A DNA stretch of 64,000 nucleotides from Lysobacter sp. yr284 (GTDB taxonomy: Bacteria > Pseudomonadota > Gammaproteobacteria > Xanthomonadales > Xanthomonadaceae), in NCBI RefSeq assembly GCF_900107375.1, contig NZ_FNPT01000006.1:248001-312000 (forward strand). The letters run 5' to 3'. The position numbers were made by a program, and so were the translations under genes. Shown piece by piece: positions 8,189-18,100 of the stretch; positions within the stretch are counted from its first letter, which is position 1; each line of letters begins with the position of its first letter. Below the pieces are notes generated by a model, which saw nothing but the letters and a program-made list of their open reading frames with translations, was not told the DNA's origin and made no database searches.

Positions 8189-9509
8189 CAGCATGCATTA
8201 CGCGGAGCTCAGCGAATTCGCATACAAGCTTCCGTTCGAGGACGCAGATGGAAATCGGTATGCCGAAATCGATGGTGTCAGATACGACGCTCTCGAGATC
8301 GTCGACAACAGATCTTCCGGATACCAGGGCGTCATGTTCCGAAGTGCGAAGACGGGCGAAATCGTGGTCGCCCATCGCGGCACCGAATTCAAGGACGAAT
8401 TCATCGACGATGTCCTGCGCGCGGACGGCGGCATGGTCGCCACGCGAGCGAACCAACAGGCCACGGACGCCTTGGAATTGACTCGGCGGGCGATGACGCG
8501 CGCCCAGAGCGAAGGCGTCCCGGTCACGGTCACCGGCCACTCCCTCGGCGGTTGCCTCGCCCAGATCACCGCGGCCAAGTACGGACTGCACAGCGAGACC
8601 TTCAACGCCTACGGCGCGGCCAGTCTCGATCAACGCATCCCCGAAGGCGGCCGCGACGTGGTCAACCACGTCATGGCGGCCGACTTCGTCAGCTCCGCCA
8701 GCCATCACTATGGCCAGGTCAAGGTCTACGCCAGCCGGCACGACATCGCGACGTTGTCGGGCGCCGGTTACGGCAACAACGAGCGCGCCCTGGATCGCGG
8801 CAACCTGCCGGCCGCCATCGCCGTCGGCGCGGTCTCGCACAGCCTGCACAACTTTCGCGACACCGACGGCGTCGAGGCGGACCTGTCGGTGCTGCGCGAC
8901 CCCGAAACCCGCGTCAACGCCCATCGTTTCGAATCGATGATCGACAAGTTCCGCGACGAGGTCTGGGCCATGCGCGAAGGCGCGTCGCTCGGCGGCGCGG
9001 TCCTGCGCGGGCCGCTGGGCATCGCCGAGGAGATCGGCCGCCGGCTTCCGGAAAAGCCGCCGGAAAGTCCGTTCAAGGATGCGCACGGCGCGCTGCTGGC
9101 GGGCGGGGCGCGTCCGTTCGATCCGCGCCATCCCGATCATCCCGGCCATTCGATGCACGGCGCGGTGCGGGCAGGCATCGAACGGGTCTACGCGCAGCAC
9201 GGACGGGCTTATGGCGAGGACGGCGAGCGGACCGCCGCGGCATTGTTCGCCGATGCCCGGCTGAAGGGGCTCGATCAGGTCGATCACGTCGTCGCCGGCC
9301 GCGGCGACGGCGCCGGCATCGATGTGTTCGCGGTGCAGGGAGGATTGACCGATCCGGCGCACAAGCGCGCCCAGGTCAATACCGACGCGGCGGCGCAGGT
9401 TCCGGTCGAGACCTCCTTCGGCCAGCTCGCCCAGGCCGAGCAGAAGGCGGCCGCGCAGGAACCGCCGCAGCAGGAGCAGTTCCGCGCCCAGGCCGCGCGC
9501 ACCGCCTGA
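8178..9509 (+). CDS. Lipase-type X-T4SS effector with C-terminal XVIPCD
   Basis: 443 residues without a signal peptide. Residues about 1-230 form an alpha/beta-hydrolase of the lipase class 3 type: an oxyanion segment VAHRGTE at 64-70 and the nucleophile elbow GHSLGG with Ser122; Asp and His candidates follow (SRHDIA, HSLHNF). Residues about 312-443 resemble the XVIPCD, the signal through which effectors bind VirD4 of the bacteria-killing T4SS: HPDHPGHSMHGAV, then GLDQVDHVV, DPAHKRAQV, and a Gln/Ala-rich tail. The ATG at 8178 has AGGAAGG upstream. Predicted to be injected into rival bacteria and attack phospholipids. The T4SS genes themselves are not in this window. Confidence 0.82.
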   Translation: MTISSMHYAELSEFAYKLPFEDADGNRYAEIDGVRYDALEIVDNRSSGYQGVMFRSAKTGEIVVAHRGTEFKDEFIDDVLRADGGMVATRANQQATDALELTRRAMTRAQSEGVPVTVTGHSLGGCLAQITAAKYGLHSETFNAYGAASLDQRIPEGGRDVVNHVMAADFVSSASHHYGQVKVYASRHDIATLSGAGYGNNERALDRGNLPAAIAVGAVSHSLHNFRDTDGVEADLSVLRDPETRVNAHRFESMIDKFRDEVWAMREGASLGGAVLRGPLGIAEEIGRRLPEKPPESPFKDAHGALLAGGARPFDPRHPDHPGHSMHGAVRAGIERVYAQHGRAYGEDGERTAAALFADARLKGLDQVDHVVAGRGDGAGIDVFAVQGGLTDPAHKRAQVNTDAAAQVPVETSFGQLAQAEQKAAAQEPPQQEQFRAQAARTA

Positions 9510-9701
9510 CGGCGCCCGCGTCGCCTGCCGCGGCGCGATCTGTATCCGATCCGCATCCGAACCGCACCCACGCGCCGCGCCGGGCAGGGATGCCGTAAGG
9601 TTCCGGCCGCTACGTGAACGCGCTGTAAGGTCTGTGAGCGCGAAGCAACGACGGCCCGTGCCAGAATCGGGCTTCCTTTCGCTGCGGCGCGCGTGTCCCT
9701 T

Positions 9702-11237
9702 ATGGAATGGCTTTCCGACCCGACCATCTGGATGGGTCTGGCGACCCTGGTGGTGCTGGAGATCGTCCTCGGCATCGACAACCTGGTCTTCATCGCCATC
9801 CTCGCCGACAAGCTGCCGCCGCATCAGCGCGACAAGGCGCGCCTGATCGGCCTGAGCCTGGCGCTGGGCATGCGCCTGATCCTGCTGGCGGCGCTGTCGT
9901 GGATCATGCGCCTGACCGCGCCGCTGTTCTCGCTGTTCGGCCACGCGTTCTCCGGCCGCGACCTGATCCTGCTCGGCGGCGGCCTGTTCTTGCTGTTCAA
10001 GGCGACGATGGAACTGCACGAACGCCTGGAACCGCCGGCCGACGAGGGCGCCGGCGGCAAGGTCCACGCCGCGTTCGGGCTGGTGGTGCTGCAGATCGTG
10101 GTGCTCGATGCGGTGTTCTCGCTCGACTCGGTGATCACCGCGGTCGGCATGGTCGACGAACTGGGGGTGATGTTCGCCGCGGTGATCATCGCGATGGCGG
10201 TGATGCTGCTGGCGAGCAAGCCGCTGACCCGCTTCGTCGGCCGCCACCCGACCGTGGTGGTGCTGTGCCTGGGCTTCTTGCTGATGATCGGTTTCAGCCT
10301 GGTCGCCGAGGGCCTGGGCTTCAAGATTCCCAAGGGCTACCTGTACGCGGCGATCGCGTTCTCGATCCTGATCGAGAGCTTCAACCAGTGGTCGCGGGTC
10401 AACCGCGAACGGCACGCGCGCCGGCTGCCGTTCCGCCAGCGCACCGCCGAAGCGGTGACCCGCCTGCTCGGGGTGCGGCCCAGCGGCGAGCCGGCGCGCG
10501 CCGACCGTGGCGGCGACGATGCGGCCGCGGCCGAACCGGGCCTGGAAGCGGCCGAGCACGACATGATCCGCAGCGTGCTGACCCTGGCCGAGCGCTCGGT
10601 CGCCAGCGTCATGACGGTGCGCGCCGACATCCAGTGGATCGACGCGCGGCGCGGGCCGGAGCACGCCGCGCAACGGCTGATCGCCACGCCGCACACGCGC
10701 CTGCTGGTGTGCGACGGCGAACTCGACCGGCTGCAGGGCGTGGTCGCCAGCCGCGACCTGCTCGCCGGGGTGCTGGAGGGCCGCCCGCTGGCGCTGGCCG
10801 AGCACCTGCGCGAGCCGCTGACCCTGCCCGAGTCGAGCACCGCGCTGCGCGCGCTGGAGCGCATCCGCGAGCACCCCATCGCGCTGGCGGTGGTGGTCAA
10901 CGAATACGGCGGGGTCGAGGGTTTGGTCACCGCCAACGACCTGCTCGCGGCGATCGCCGGCGACCTGGTCGACACCCGCGACGCCGACTTCGGCATCGAG
11001 CGCGGCGAGGACGGCGCCTGGATCGTCGACGCCTCGCTGTCGCTGGAGGACCTGTTCCGCGCCACCGGCATCGCGCTGGAACGGCAGGCGTCCTACGTCA
11101 GCCTCGCCGGGCTGTTCCTGCACCTGCTCGAACGCCTGCCGGCGGTCGGCGAGCGCGTGCGCAGCGGCGGCTGGGAACTCGAAGCGCTGAGCCTGGAGCG
11201 GCGCCGGGTCGGGCGGGTGCGGCTGACGCCGGTGTAA
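9702..11237 (+). CDS. YoaE-like TerC-family membrane protein with CBS and CorC_HlyC domains
   Basis: 511 residues. The N-terminal half (about 1-235) is a TerC/YjbQ-type membrane domain: [47 protein letters not shown] and [20 protein letters not shown], closely matching remembered E. coli YoaE. The C-terminal half holds a CBS pair (about 290-420, with [11 protein letters not shown] and [12 protein letters not shown]) and a CorC_HlyC domain at the end. The family is linked to metal-ion or tellurite resistance and, more recently, to manganese export. Start: the ATG at 9702 gives the family-typical [10 protein letters not shown]; a GTG three codons earlier is also possible. Single gene, with 192 bases of upstream spacer. 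Confidence 0.88.
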   Translation: MEWLSDPTIWMGLATLVVLEIVLGIDNLVFIAILADKLPPHQRDKARLIGLSLALGMRLILLAALSWIMRLTAPLFSLFGHAFSGRDLILLGGGLFLLFKATMELHERLEPPADEGAGGKVHAAFGLVVLQIVVLDAVFSLDSVITAVGMVDELGVMFAAVIIAMAVMLLASKPLTRFVGRHPTVVVLCLGFLLMIGFSLVAEGLGFKIPKGYLYAAIAFSILIESFNQWSRVNRERHARRLPFRQRTAEAVTRLLGVRPSGEPARADRGGDDAAAAEPGLEAAEHDMIRSVLTLAERSVASVMTVRADIQWIDARRGPEHAAQRLIATPHTRLLVCDGELDRLQGVVASRDLLAGVLEGRPLALAEHLREPLTLPESSTALRALERIREHPIALAVVVNEYGGVEGLVTANDLLAAIAGDLVDTRDADFGIERGEDGAWIVDASLSLEDLFRATGIALERQASYVSLAGLFLHLLERLPAVGERVRSGGWELEALSLERRRVGRVRLTPV

Positions 11238-11328
11238 GCGTGCGCCGGCGCGGTCGCGCCGGTGCGCGGCGCGAGCGGCGCGGCCATGCGGAGCCGCGGC
11301 GAGGCGCTGGACTCGCGAGCCGCCGGGT

Positions 11329-11709
11329 TCAGCGGGCCAACGCGGGCGCCGCCTCGGGGCATCTGTGCAAGGTCCAGTCCGCTGCCGGCGCCGCGCCGGC
11401 CGGCCGCGCACGCAACACCAGCCGCGCCGGCGTCGCCGCGACGATGCGCCAGGCCCGCGCCGGCGCGTCGCTGTCGAGCGCGTCGACCCGCAGCCCCCCG
11501 CGTTCGACCCGGGCGCGGAAGCGGCCTTCGAAGTCGCCGTAGAACGCCTCGCCGTCGATGCCGAACTCGGCCGCGGGCTGGTCGCAATCGCGCCACCACA
11601 CGCCCTGCACGTCGGCCAGGATGGGCGGCGATGCCGCGCCGGCGGCGCCGGCGAACGCGCCCAGGACGGACAGGAGCAGGCGAACGGGCAGGGACGGCGT
11701 ACGGGCCAT
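11329..11709 (-). CDS. Small exported protein of unknown function
   Basis: 126 residues starting with a probable signal peptide (LPVRLLLSVLGAFAGAAGAA). The mature part begins SPPILADVQGVWW and holds two Cys (RDCDQP and HRCPEA) that could pair in the periplasm. The opening 'VQGVWWRDC...FGIDGEAFYGDFEG' pattern is like small lipocalin-type or DUF-type secreted proteins, but no family is claimed. It is convergent with the TerC gene. Codon use matches neighbours and the signal peptide favours a real gene. Confidence 0.6.
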   Translation of the reverse strand: MARTPSLPVRLLLSVLGAFAGAAGAASPPILADVQGVWWRDCDQPAAEFGIDGEAFYGDFEGRFRARVERGGLRVDALDSDAPARAWRIVAATPARLVLRARPAGAAPAADWTLHRCPEAAPALAR

Positions 11710-12075
11710 GGCGCTACGGGGGACGAAGTGGCTGCAGCCTACGCGAACCCGACGCGCCGGGGTTCGCCGAAATTTTCCAACGGCGGTCACATCTGCGCGT
11801 TGGGGTGCTGCGCGGGCGGCCGCGCCCGGTTTGCGCGCGGACAAGCACAGGCGTTCGCGCCGTCGCCCAATGCGCTATTGAATCAATCCCTTAGCGGGCG
11901 CCGCCGCCCCCAGGGCGGCCGCGGCCGCGCATTCATCCGACCGGCATATTGCGTTGCAGCGTGCAGAGGGTAAATTCGCCTGCTTAGGCTAACAGCCGTT
12001 TCAATTCCGGTATTCAATCCGCGAGTTGGAGCAAACCTTCGAGTCGCCAGGCGGAGCCGTGTTGGGACATCGGCC
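11710..12075. other. 366-bp intergenic region between divergent genes
   Basis: Holds the promoters of the small exported protein (minus) and the TetR gene (plus). A relatively A/T-rich stretch at about 11870-12020 contains repeated half-site-like elements TTCAAT at 12000-12005 and ATTCAAT at 12013-12019, which could be an operator for the adjacent TetR protein. This is only suggestive. Confidence 0.4.
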
Positions 12076-12882
12076 TTGAACAATCCCCGAGCCAACTCGA
12101 GCGATACCCGCCGGCGCCTGCTCGAGGCCGCCGAAGCGTTGTTCATCCGCCACGGCTACGAAGGCATGCTGCTGCGCCAGATCACCAGCGAGGCCAAGGT
12201 CAACCTGGCCGCGGTGAACTACCACTTCGGCAGCAAGGAAGCGCTGGTGCAGGAGCTGCTGTCCTCGCGCCTGGACCGGCTCAACGAAGAACGCCTGCAG
12301 CTGCTGTCGCTGTGCGAGGAGCGCTTCGGCGCGGCCACGCTGGACGCGCCCACGGTGCTGGGCATCCTGTTCGTGCCGGCGGTGCGGCTCAGCCGCGACA
12401 GCGCCGGCGGCATTTCCTTCATGCGCCTGCTCGGGCGCGTCTACAGCGATCCTTCGCCGTTCGTGCGCGGCTTCCTGTACGAGCATTACCAGCCTATCTA
12501 CGAACGCTTCTTCGAAGCCTTCGCGCGCGCGCTGCCCCACCAGTCGCGCAACGAGCTGGGCACCCGCCTGCACTTCGCCCTGAAGGCGTTGTCGGGCGTG
12601 CTGGCCGGCGAAAACATGGACGAGTTGATCGCGGCGATCTGCGTCGGCGAGGCGGTCAGCGATTCGCTGATGCTGGGCCGGCTGGTCGCCTTCGTCTCGC
12701 CGCTGCTGACCACGCCGTTCGACAATCTGGCCCAGGTGCGCCAGGTCGAGCAGGTGATGGGCCTGGCGCCGGCGGCGGCGCAGGCGGCCGATGCGACGCT
12801 GCGCGCCGACGGCGAGCCGGCCGCGCGGCGCAAGCCGCGCGGGATCCTGCCGCTGTGGGCGGAAAAGGTGGTGGGGGTGTGA
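12076..12882 (+). CDS. TetR-family regulator, PsrA-like
   Basis: 268 residues. The N-terminal DNA-binding domain is clear: TRRRLLEAAEALFIRHGYEG, then the recognition region LAAVNYHFGSKEALV. The ligand domain (about 80-215) resembles the TetR_C_33 type found in PsrA, a fatty-acid-responsive regulator of beta-oxidation in Pseudomonas. The start is a TTG at 12076; no ATG or GTG lies in frame before the HTH, so TTG is the only start that keeps the domain whole. The basic tail (GEPAARRKPRG) is unusual. Target genes are not evident nearby. TetR assignment is firm, PsrA similarity is from memory of the motif. Confidence 0.85.
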   Translation: MNNPRANSSDTRRRLLEAAEALFIRHGYEGMLLRQITSEAKVNLAAVNYHFGSKEALVQELLSSRLDRLNEERLQLLSLCEERFGAATLDAPTVLGILFVPAVRLSRDSAGGISFMRLLGRVYSDPSPFVRGFLYEHYQPIYERFFEAFARALPHQSRNELGTRLHFALKALSGVLAGENMDELIAAICVGEAVSDSLMLGRLVAFVSPLLTTPFDNLAQVRQVEQVMGLAPAAAQAADATLRADGEPAARRKPRGILPLWAEKVVGV

Positions 12883-13116
12883 GGATGCGTGGATCCGCAG
12901 CACCGTCGGGGGGCGTCGCAGCGCGAGCGCGGCCGCAGCCGCGGCCCGTCTAGGGCCGGGCTGGGGCGGCCGAACGCGCGGCGCGGGCAAGTGCGCTATC
13001 GGAACCGTCGTCCGCGGCTGCGGGCGCGGCGCCCGTTCGGGCGTCGCGGCGCGGCCGTCGGCGCCGGCGCCATTCCATTGGGTATGGGTTCCATTGGGCA
13101 TGGGAAGGACACAGCA

Positions 13117-13689
13117 ATGACCGATCCGGCGTCATGGCCGCACGAGTCCGCGTCGCTCGCCGAATACGGCGAGGACGGCGCCAGCCAGTGGAACAACGTC
13201 TCGTTGCGCTACCGCCTGCCCCTGCGCGGCTTCTTCTCCAAGCGGGTCAAGGACGCGGCCGAGGTCGAGGACCTGACCCAGGAGGTGTTCCTGCACCTGA
13301 TCCGGCGCGCCCGCGGCGGGCCGATCGAGCACGTCGAGCAGTACGTGTTCCAGGTCGCCGCCAACACCCTGCGCGACTGGGGCCGGCGCCGGCGCGCCCG
13401 CAACCAGGACGCGCACGAGTCCTTCGACGTCGAAGTGCACGATCCGGCTACGGATATTTCGCCCGAGCGCGTCTTACTGGGTAAGGAGCAGGTGCAACTG
13501 GTGACCCAGGTGCTGCGGGCGCTGCCGGAGCGCACCCGCGACGTGTTCGTGCTGCGGGTCATGGAGAAGAAGAAATACGCGGAAATCGCGGCGATGATGG
13601 CCATCTCCGTGCGCGCGGCCGAGAAGCACATGGCCAAGGCGCTGGCGCAGTTGGGAGGCATCGTCGATGGAATGGGAGTACAGGACTGA
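13117..13689 (+). CDS. ECF sigma factor, FecI-like
   Basis: 190 residues. Region 2 reads YRLPLRGFFSKRVKDAAEVE followed by DLTQEVFLHLIRR; region 4 reads LPERTRDVFVLRVMEKKKYA with the HTH EIAAMMAISVRAAEKHMAKA. This is the FecI-type extracytoplasmic-function sigma architecture. It is followed by a FecR-like anti-sigma regulator (13831) and a TonB-dependent receptor with an N-terminal STN domain (15179), the standard cell-surface signalling trio: ligand at the receptor, signal through FecR, release of the sigma factor, transcription of the receptor gene. The ATG at 13117 has AAGGA 8 bases upstream. No Fur box was seen in front, unlike the second FecI system in this window. Confidence 0.88.
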   Translation: MTDPASWPHESASLAEYGEDGASQWNNVSLRYRLPLRGFFSKRVKDAAEVEDLTQEVFLHLIRRARGGPIEHVEQYVFQVAANTLRDWGRRRRARNQDAHESFDVEVHDPATDISPERVLLGKEQVQLVTQVLRALPERTRDVFVLRVMEKKKYAEIAAMMAISVRAAEKHMAKALAQLGGIVDGMGVQD

Positions 13690-13830
13690 AGGGTCCGCGG
13701 CGCCCGCGAGGGCGGGCGCAACCTGTGCGTCCGAACGCGTTCGGCCTGAGCGGGTCGTCACGGATCGGAACATCGGCGGCGCGGCGGTACCCGCGTGCGT
13801 CGGCCGGAGCTTGCTGAGAGGTCACACCCG

Positions 13831-14922
13831 ATGAAATGCAAAATCGCGCTGGTGCGGGACGGGTCGGCGGAACCCGGGTCGCGGAGCATCGACGAGGACG
13901 CGGCGCGCTGGAGCGAGATCCTGCGCGAGCGCGACGATTCGACGATGCGCGAAGCGTTCCAGGCCTGGCAGGCGCAGTCGCCCGGCCACGCCGAGGCCTA
14001 CGCGCGCGCCGAGGCGGCGCGGCGGCTGGCCGACCTGCTCGCCGACGAGCCGGAGCTGCAATCGCTGCGCAGCGAGACCCTGGGCCGGGTCGCGCGGCAG
14101 GGCCAGGCGCGGCGCAGCCGCCGGCGCAACTGGGCGATGGCGGCCTCGCTGACCGTGGCCGGCCTGCTTGGCGCGCTCGGCCTGAACCTGGGCAATTCCT
14201 GGCGCATGGTCGGCGACGCGCGCGACGCGCTGGCCGGCAACGTCTACCGCACCGGCGTCGGCCAGCGCGAGAGTTTCACCCTGGCCGACGGCTCGGTCAT
14301 CACCCTCAACACCGACAGCCGGGTCAGCACCCATTACCGCGACGGCCTGCGCGCGGTGACGCTGGAGCGCGGCCAGGCCTTGTTCAAGGTCGCCAAGGAC
14401 CGCAGCCGCCCGTTCGTGGTCAGCGCCGGCGGCCGCCAGGTCACCGCGCTGGGCACCGAGTTCGACGTCTATCTGTCGCCGCGCGCGTTCGAGGTGACCT
14501 TGCTCGAAGGCCGGGTCACCGTGACCCGGACCGCCAAGCCCGCGGCCGTCGCCAGCGCCCGCCCGGCCGCCGTCGCCACGCCGCTGGCCGAGCTGCGCCC
14601 CGGCGAGCAGTTCGTCGCCCTGGCCAAGGCCGCGCCGCAGGTGCGCGCGGCCGACGTGCGCCGGGTGGTGAGCTGGCGCAACGGCCAGATCGTGTTCGAG
14701 AACGAGCGCCTGGGCGACGCGGTGGCCGAGATCAACCGCTACTCGCAGCGCAAGATCGTGCTCGCCGACGCCACCCTCGCCTCGCTCAAGATCAGCGGCG
14801 CGTTCAACACCGGCGACACCGGCACCTTCGTCGAAGCGCTGACCGACTACTTCCCGATCGAGCGCGACACGCTCGACAACGACGACATCGTGCTCAAGCC
14901 GCGCGCGCCGCTGCGCGGTTGA
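13831..14922 (+). CDS. FecR-family anti-sigma regulator
   Basis: 363 residues. Cytoplasmic N-terminal part (about 1-100) with the DUF4880-like segment ARWSEILRERDDSTMREAFQ; one transmembrane helix at about 104-124 (WAMAASLTVAGLLGALGLNL); then the periplasmic FecR domain with FTLADGSVITLNTDSRV, ERGQALFKVAKDRSRPFVV and TALGTEFDVYL; and a C-terminal DUF4974-like part, RLGDAVAEINRYSQRKIVLA. It passes the signal from the TonB-dependent receptor to the FecI sigma factor encoded 141 bases upstream. Confidence 0.9.
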   Translation: MKCKIALVRDGSAEPGSRSIDEDAARWSEILRERDDSTMREAFQAWQAQSPGHAEAYARAEAARRLADLLADEPELQSLRSETLGRVARQGQARRSRRRNWAMAASLTVAGLLGALGLNLGNSWRMVGDARDALAGNVYRTGVGQRESFTLADGSVITLNTDSRVSTHYRDGLRAVTLERGQALFKVAKDRSRPFVVSAGGRQVTALGTEFDVYLSPRAFEVTLLEGRVTVTRTAKPAAVASARPAAVATPLAELRPGEQFVALAKAAPQVRAADVRRVVSWRNGQIVFENERLGDAVAEINRYSQRKIVLADATLASLKISGAFNTGDTGTFVEALTDYFPIERDTLDNDDIVLKPRAPLRG

Positions 14923-15178
14923 GGCGCGCGAGTCCGTCGCGCCCGCCTGGGCCGACACCCGCATCCGTCCGTCTGCGCGCCGCATCGGCGCGCAGGCGCG
15001 CGCGCGTCCGTCGCGCAGCGCGGTGTTGCGGCGCAAAACAAAACTCGTCGGTACAACAAGATGCGCGACGAAATTAAATCGCGCCGCGAGGTTCGGGTTT
15101 GTCGCGGGCGCGCGTCTGTACCTAGGTAACCAGACCGCGGGCACACGCGGCGGGCCCACCGAACGAGGGGAGTAACGA

Positions 15179-18100
15179 ATGCAATTGCGAGACCGGAAAC
15201 AGTCGTTGCTGAGCGCATCGCGGCGGGGCGTGTTGTTCCTCGCGCTGCTGCCGTGCCTGGCCGCCTATGCCGGCGAGCGTTCCGCGGCGAACGCGCGCTT
15301 CGACATCCCGCAGCAGCGGCTGGACACCGCCCTGTCCGAGTACGCGCGCCAGAGCGGGACGCAATTGCTGTACGCGCCGGAGCTGGCCGCGGGCAAGACC
15401 GCGCGCGCGGTGCGCGGCGAGAAGAGCAACCGCCAGGCGCTGGAGGAACTGCTCGACGGCACCGGCCTGGGTTACGCCACCAACGCCTCCGGCGCGATCT
15501 TGATCAGCAACACCGCCGCCGGCGGCGCCGCCGCGGAGGGCGCGGCCGCCGCGCCGTCCGCCGGGGAGAAACAGGGAAACGCACCGGAGGTCGCCGAGAT
15601 GGAGCCGGCGGCGGCCTCCCCGCAAGCGCAAGACGACCAACAGGCGCCGGTAGCGACCGCAAGCCCCGCTAGGAATCCCAACGCGACCACGCTCGACACC
15701 ATCGTGGTGACCGCGCAGAAGAAGGTCGAGAACATCCAGAAGGTGCCGATCGCGATCAGCGCGTTCGGCGGCAAGGACCTGGGCGACCGCAAGATCGAGA
15801 CCGGCGGCGACCTGGTCACCGCCACGCCCAACGTCACCTTCTCCAAGACCAACTTCGCCAGCTACAACTTCCAGATCCGCGGCATCGGCACCCAGGCGCT
15901 GTCGGTGACCACCGACCCGGCGGTGGCGGTGAGCTTCAACAGCACCCCGCTGATCCGCAACCGCCTGTTCGAGCAGGAATACTTCGACGTCGAGCGGGTC
16001 GAAGTGCTGCGCGGCCCGCAGGGCACGCTGTACGGCCGCAACGCGACCGCCGGCGTGGTCAACATGATTCCCAGCCTGGCCAGCACCGACGGCTACGAGG
16101 CCAACGTCAAGGGCGAGGTCGGCAACTACAGCACCGCGCGCGTCACCGGCATGGTCAACGTGCCGCTGACCGACAGCTTCGCCTTCCGCCTGGCCGGCCA
16201 GTACACCAAGCGCGACGGCTTCGACCACAACGAGGTGACCGGCCGCGACGTCAACGACCGCGACCTGCTGTCCACCCGGATGTCGTTCGCGTTCAAGCCC
16301 AGCGAGAAGTTCGACGCCAGCCTGGTGTGGGAGCACTTCCAGGAAGACGACCGCCGCGCGCGCACCGGCAAGCAGCTGTGCAACAACGATCCCGGCCCGG
16401 TCACGATCGGCTCGACCACGGTCTCGCGGATCGACCGCAACTACATGAGCCAGGGCTGCCAGGACGGCTCGCTGTACGGCGACAGCGCGTTCGGCGTGCC
16501 CAACGGCGCCAGCATCCCGTTCGTGCTCGGCGCGCAGAGCACGGCGATCGGCTACCTGCTCGATCCGAACGGCAACTTCATCGACACCGTCTCGATCATC
16601 AAGCCCGGCACCAATCCCTACGAGGGCGTGACCCAGTCGCACGATCTGCGCAAGATCGCCACCACCTACGATCCCAAGTTCGAAGCCAAGAACGACATCT
16701 TCCAGTTCAACCTGAGCTCGGACGTCGGCGACCACCTGCGCTTCGTCTCGCAGACCCTGTACACCCGCGACAAGTACTACTCGACCCAGGACTACGGCCG
16801 GTTCCAGTCCAACCCGATCTTCACCAACACCAACAGCGGCGTGTCGGTGTTCGGCCCGAACGGTCCGGAGCCCGCCTACAACGCGTTCCCCGACGGCAAG
16901 TACTGCGATCCGCAGCTGGGTTGCTCGGACCGCCTGCTGATCGTCGACGTGGTCGATTCCTACAGCAAGCAGTGGTCGCAGGAGTTCCGCCTGCAGTCCT
17001 CGTACGACGGCCCGTTCAACTTCAGCGTCGGCGCCAACTACCTGGAGTACAAGGTCGACGAGAGCTACTACGTCTTCAGCAACGGCTTCACCGCGCTGGC
17101 GGACCTGTTCTTCAACGGCAACGGCGCCGGCACCCGTCCGGGCGCGTGCTCGCCCTCGGGCACGCGCGTGGACCCGAACTTCGGCGAGACCGTGCCCTGC
17201 GTGTACATCGATCCCAATCCGCTGGGCTCGATCAACGGCCAGGGCCACAACTACTTCCGCAGCCGCAACCTCGCCGAGACCAAGTCCGCGGCGATCTTCG
17301 GCGAAGGCTACTTCCAGCTGCGCGACAACCTGCGCCTGACCGCCGGCGTGCGCTTCACCAACGACCGCAAGATCACCACGCCGTATCCGACCCAGACCCT
17401 GCTGGCCGATTCCACCGGCACCGCCGGCGTGCCGCAGCTGTTCGGCGGCTACGTGGGCGCCGGCTATCCGGCGCTGGCGAATATCCGCCAGACCTGGAAC
17501 GAGCCGACCGGCCGGCTGGTGCTGGACTGGTCGCCGGACCTGTCGTGGACCGACAGCACGATGTTCTATGCCTCCGCCTCGCGCGGCTACAAGGCCGGCG
17601 GCACCAACTCGCCCGGCATCGGCGCCAACCCGGCCGCGCTGAGCTTCGAGCAGCGCGATCCCGAGTTCAAGCCCGAGTTCGTCAACGCCTTCGAGCTGGG
17701 CATGAAGAACGTCATGGCCGGGGGCAAGTTCGTCCTCAACGGCACGGTGTTCTACAACGACTACAAGGACTACCAGGTCTCGCAGATCCAGGACCGCGCC
17801 ACCCTCAACGAGAACTTCGACGCCAAGACCTGGGGCGCCGAACTCGAAGCGGTGTGGCGGCCGACCGAGGCGTTCCAGCTCAGCGGCAACGTCGGCCTGC
17901 TGCGCACCCGCGTCGGCTCCAACCAGTACTCCATCGACGTGATGGACCGCACCGCCGGCAACGCCGACTGGGTCGTGGTCAAGCCGTGGCTGCAGCTGGC
18001 CTCGAACTGCGTCGCGCCGAAGGAACTGGTGGAGGCGGTGCTCAAGGCGCAGTACCAGCTTTCGGCGCCGTTCAACAACGCCGCCAACGTGCTCAACAGC

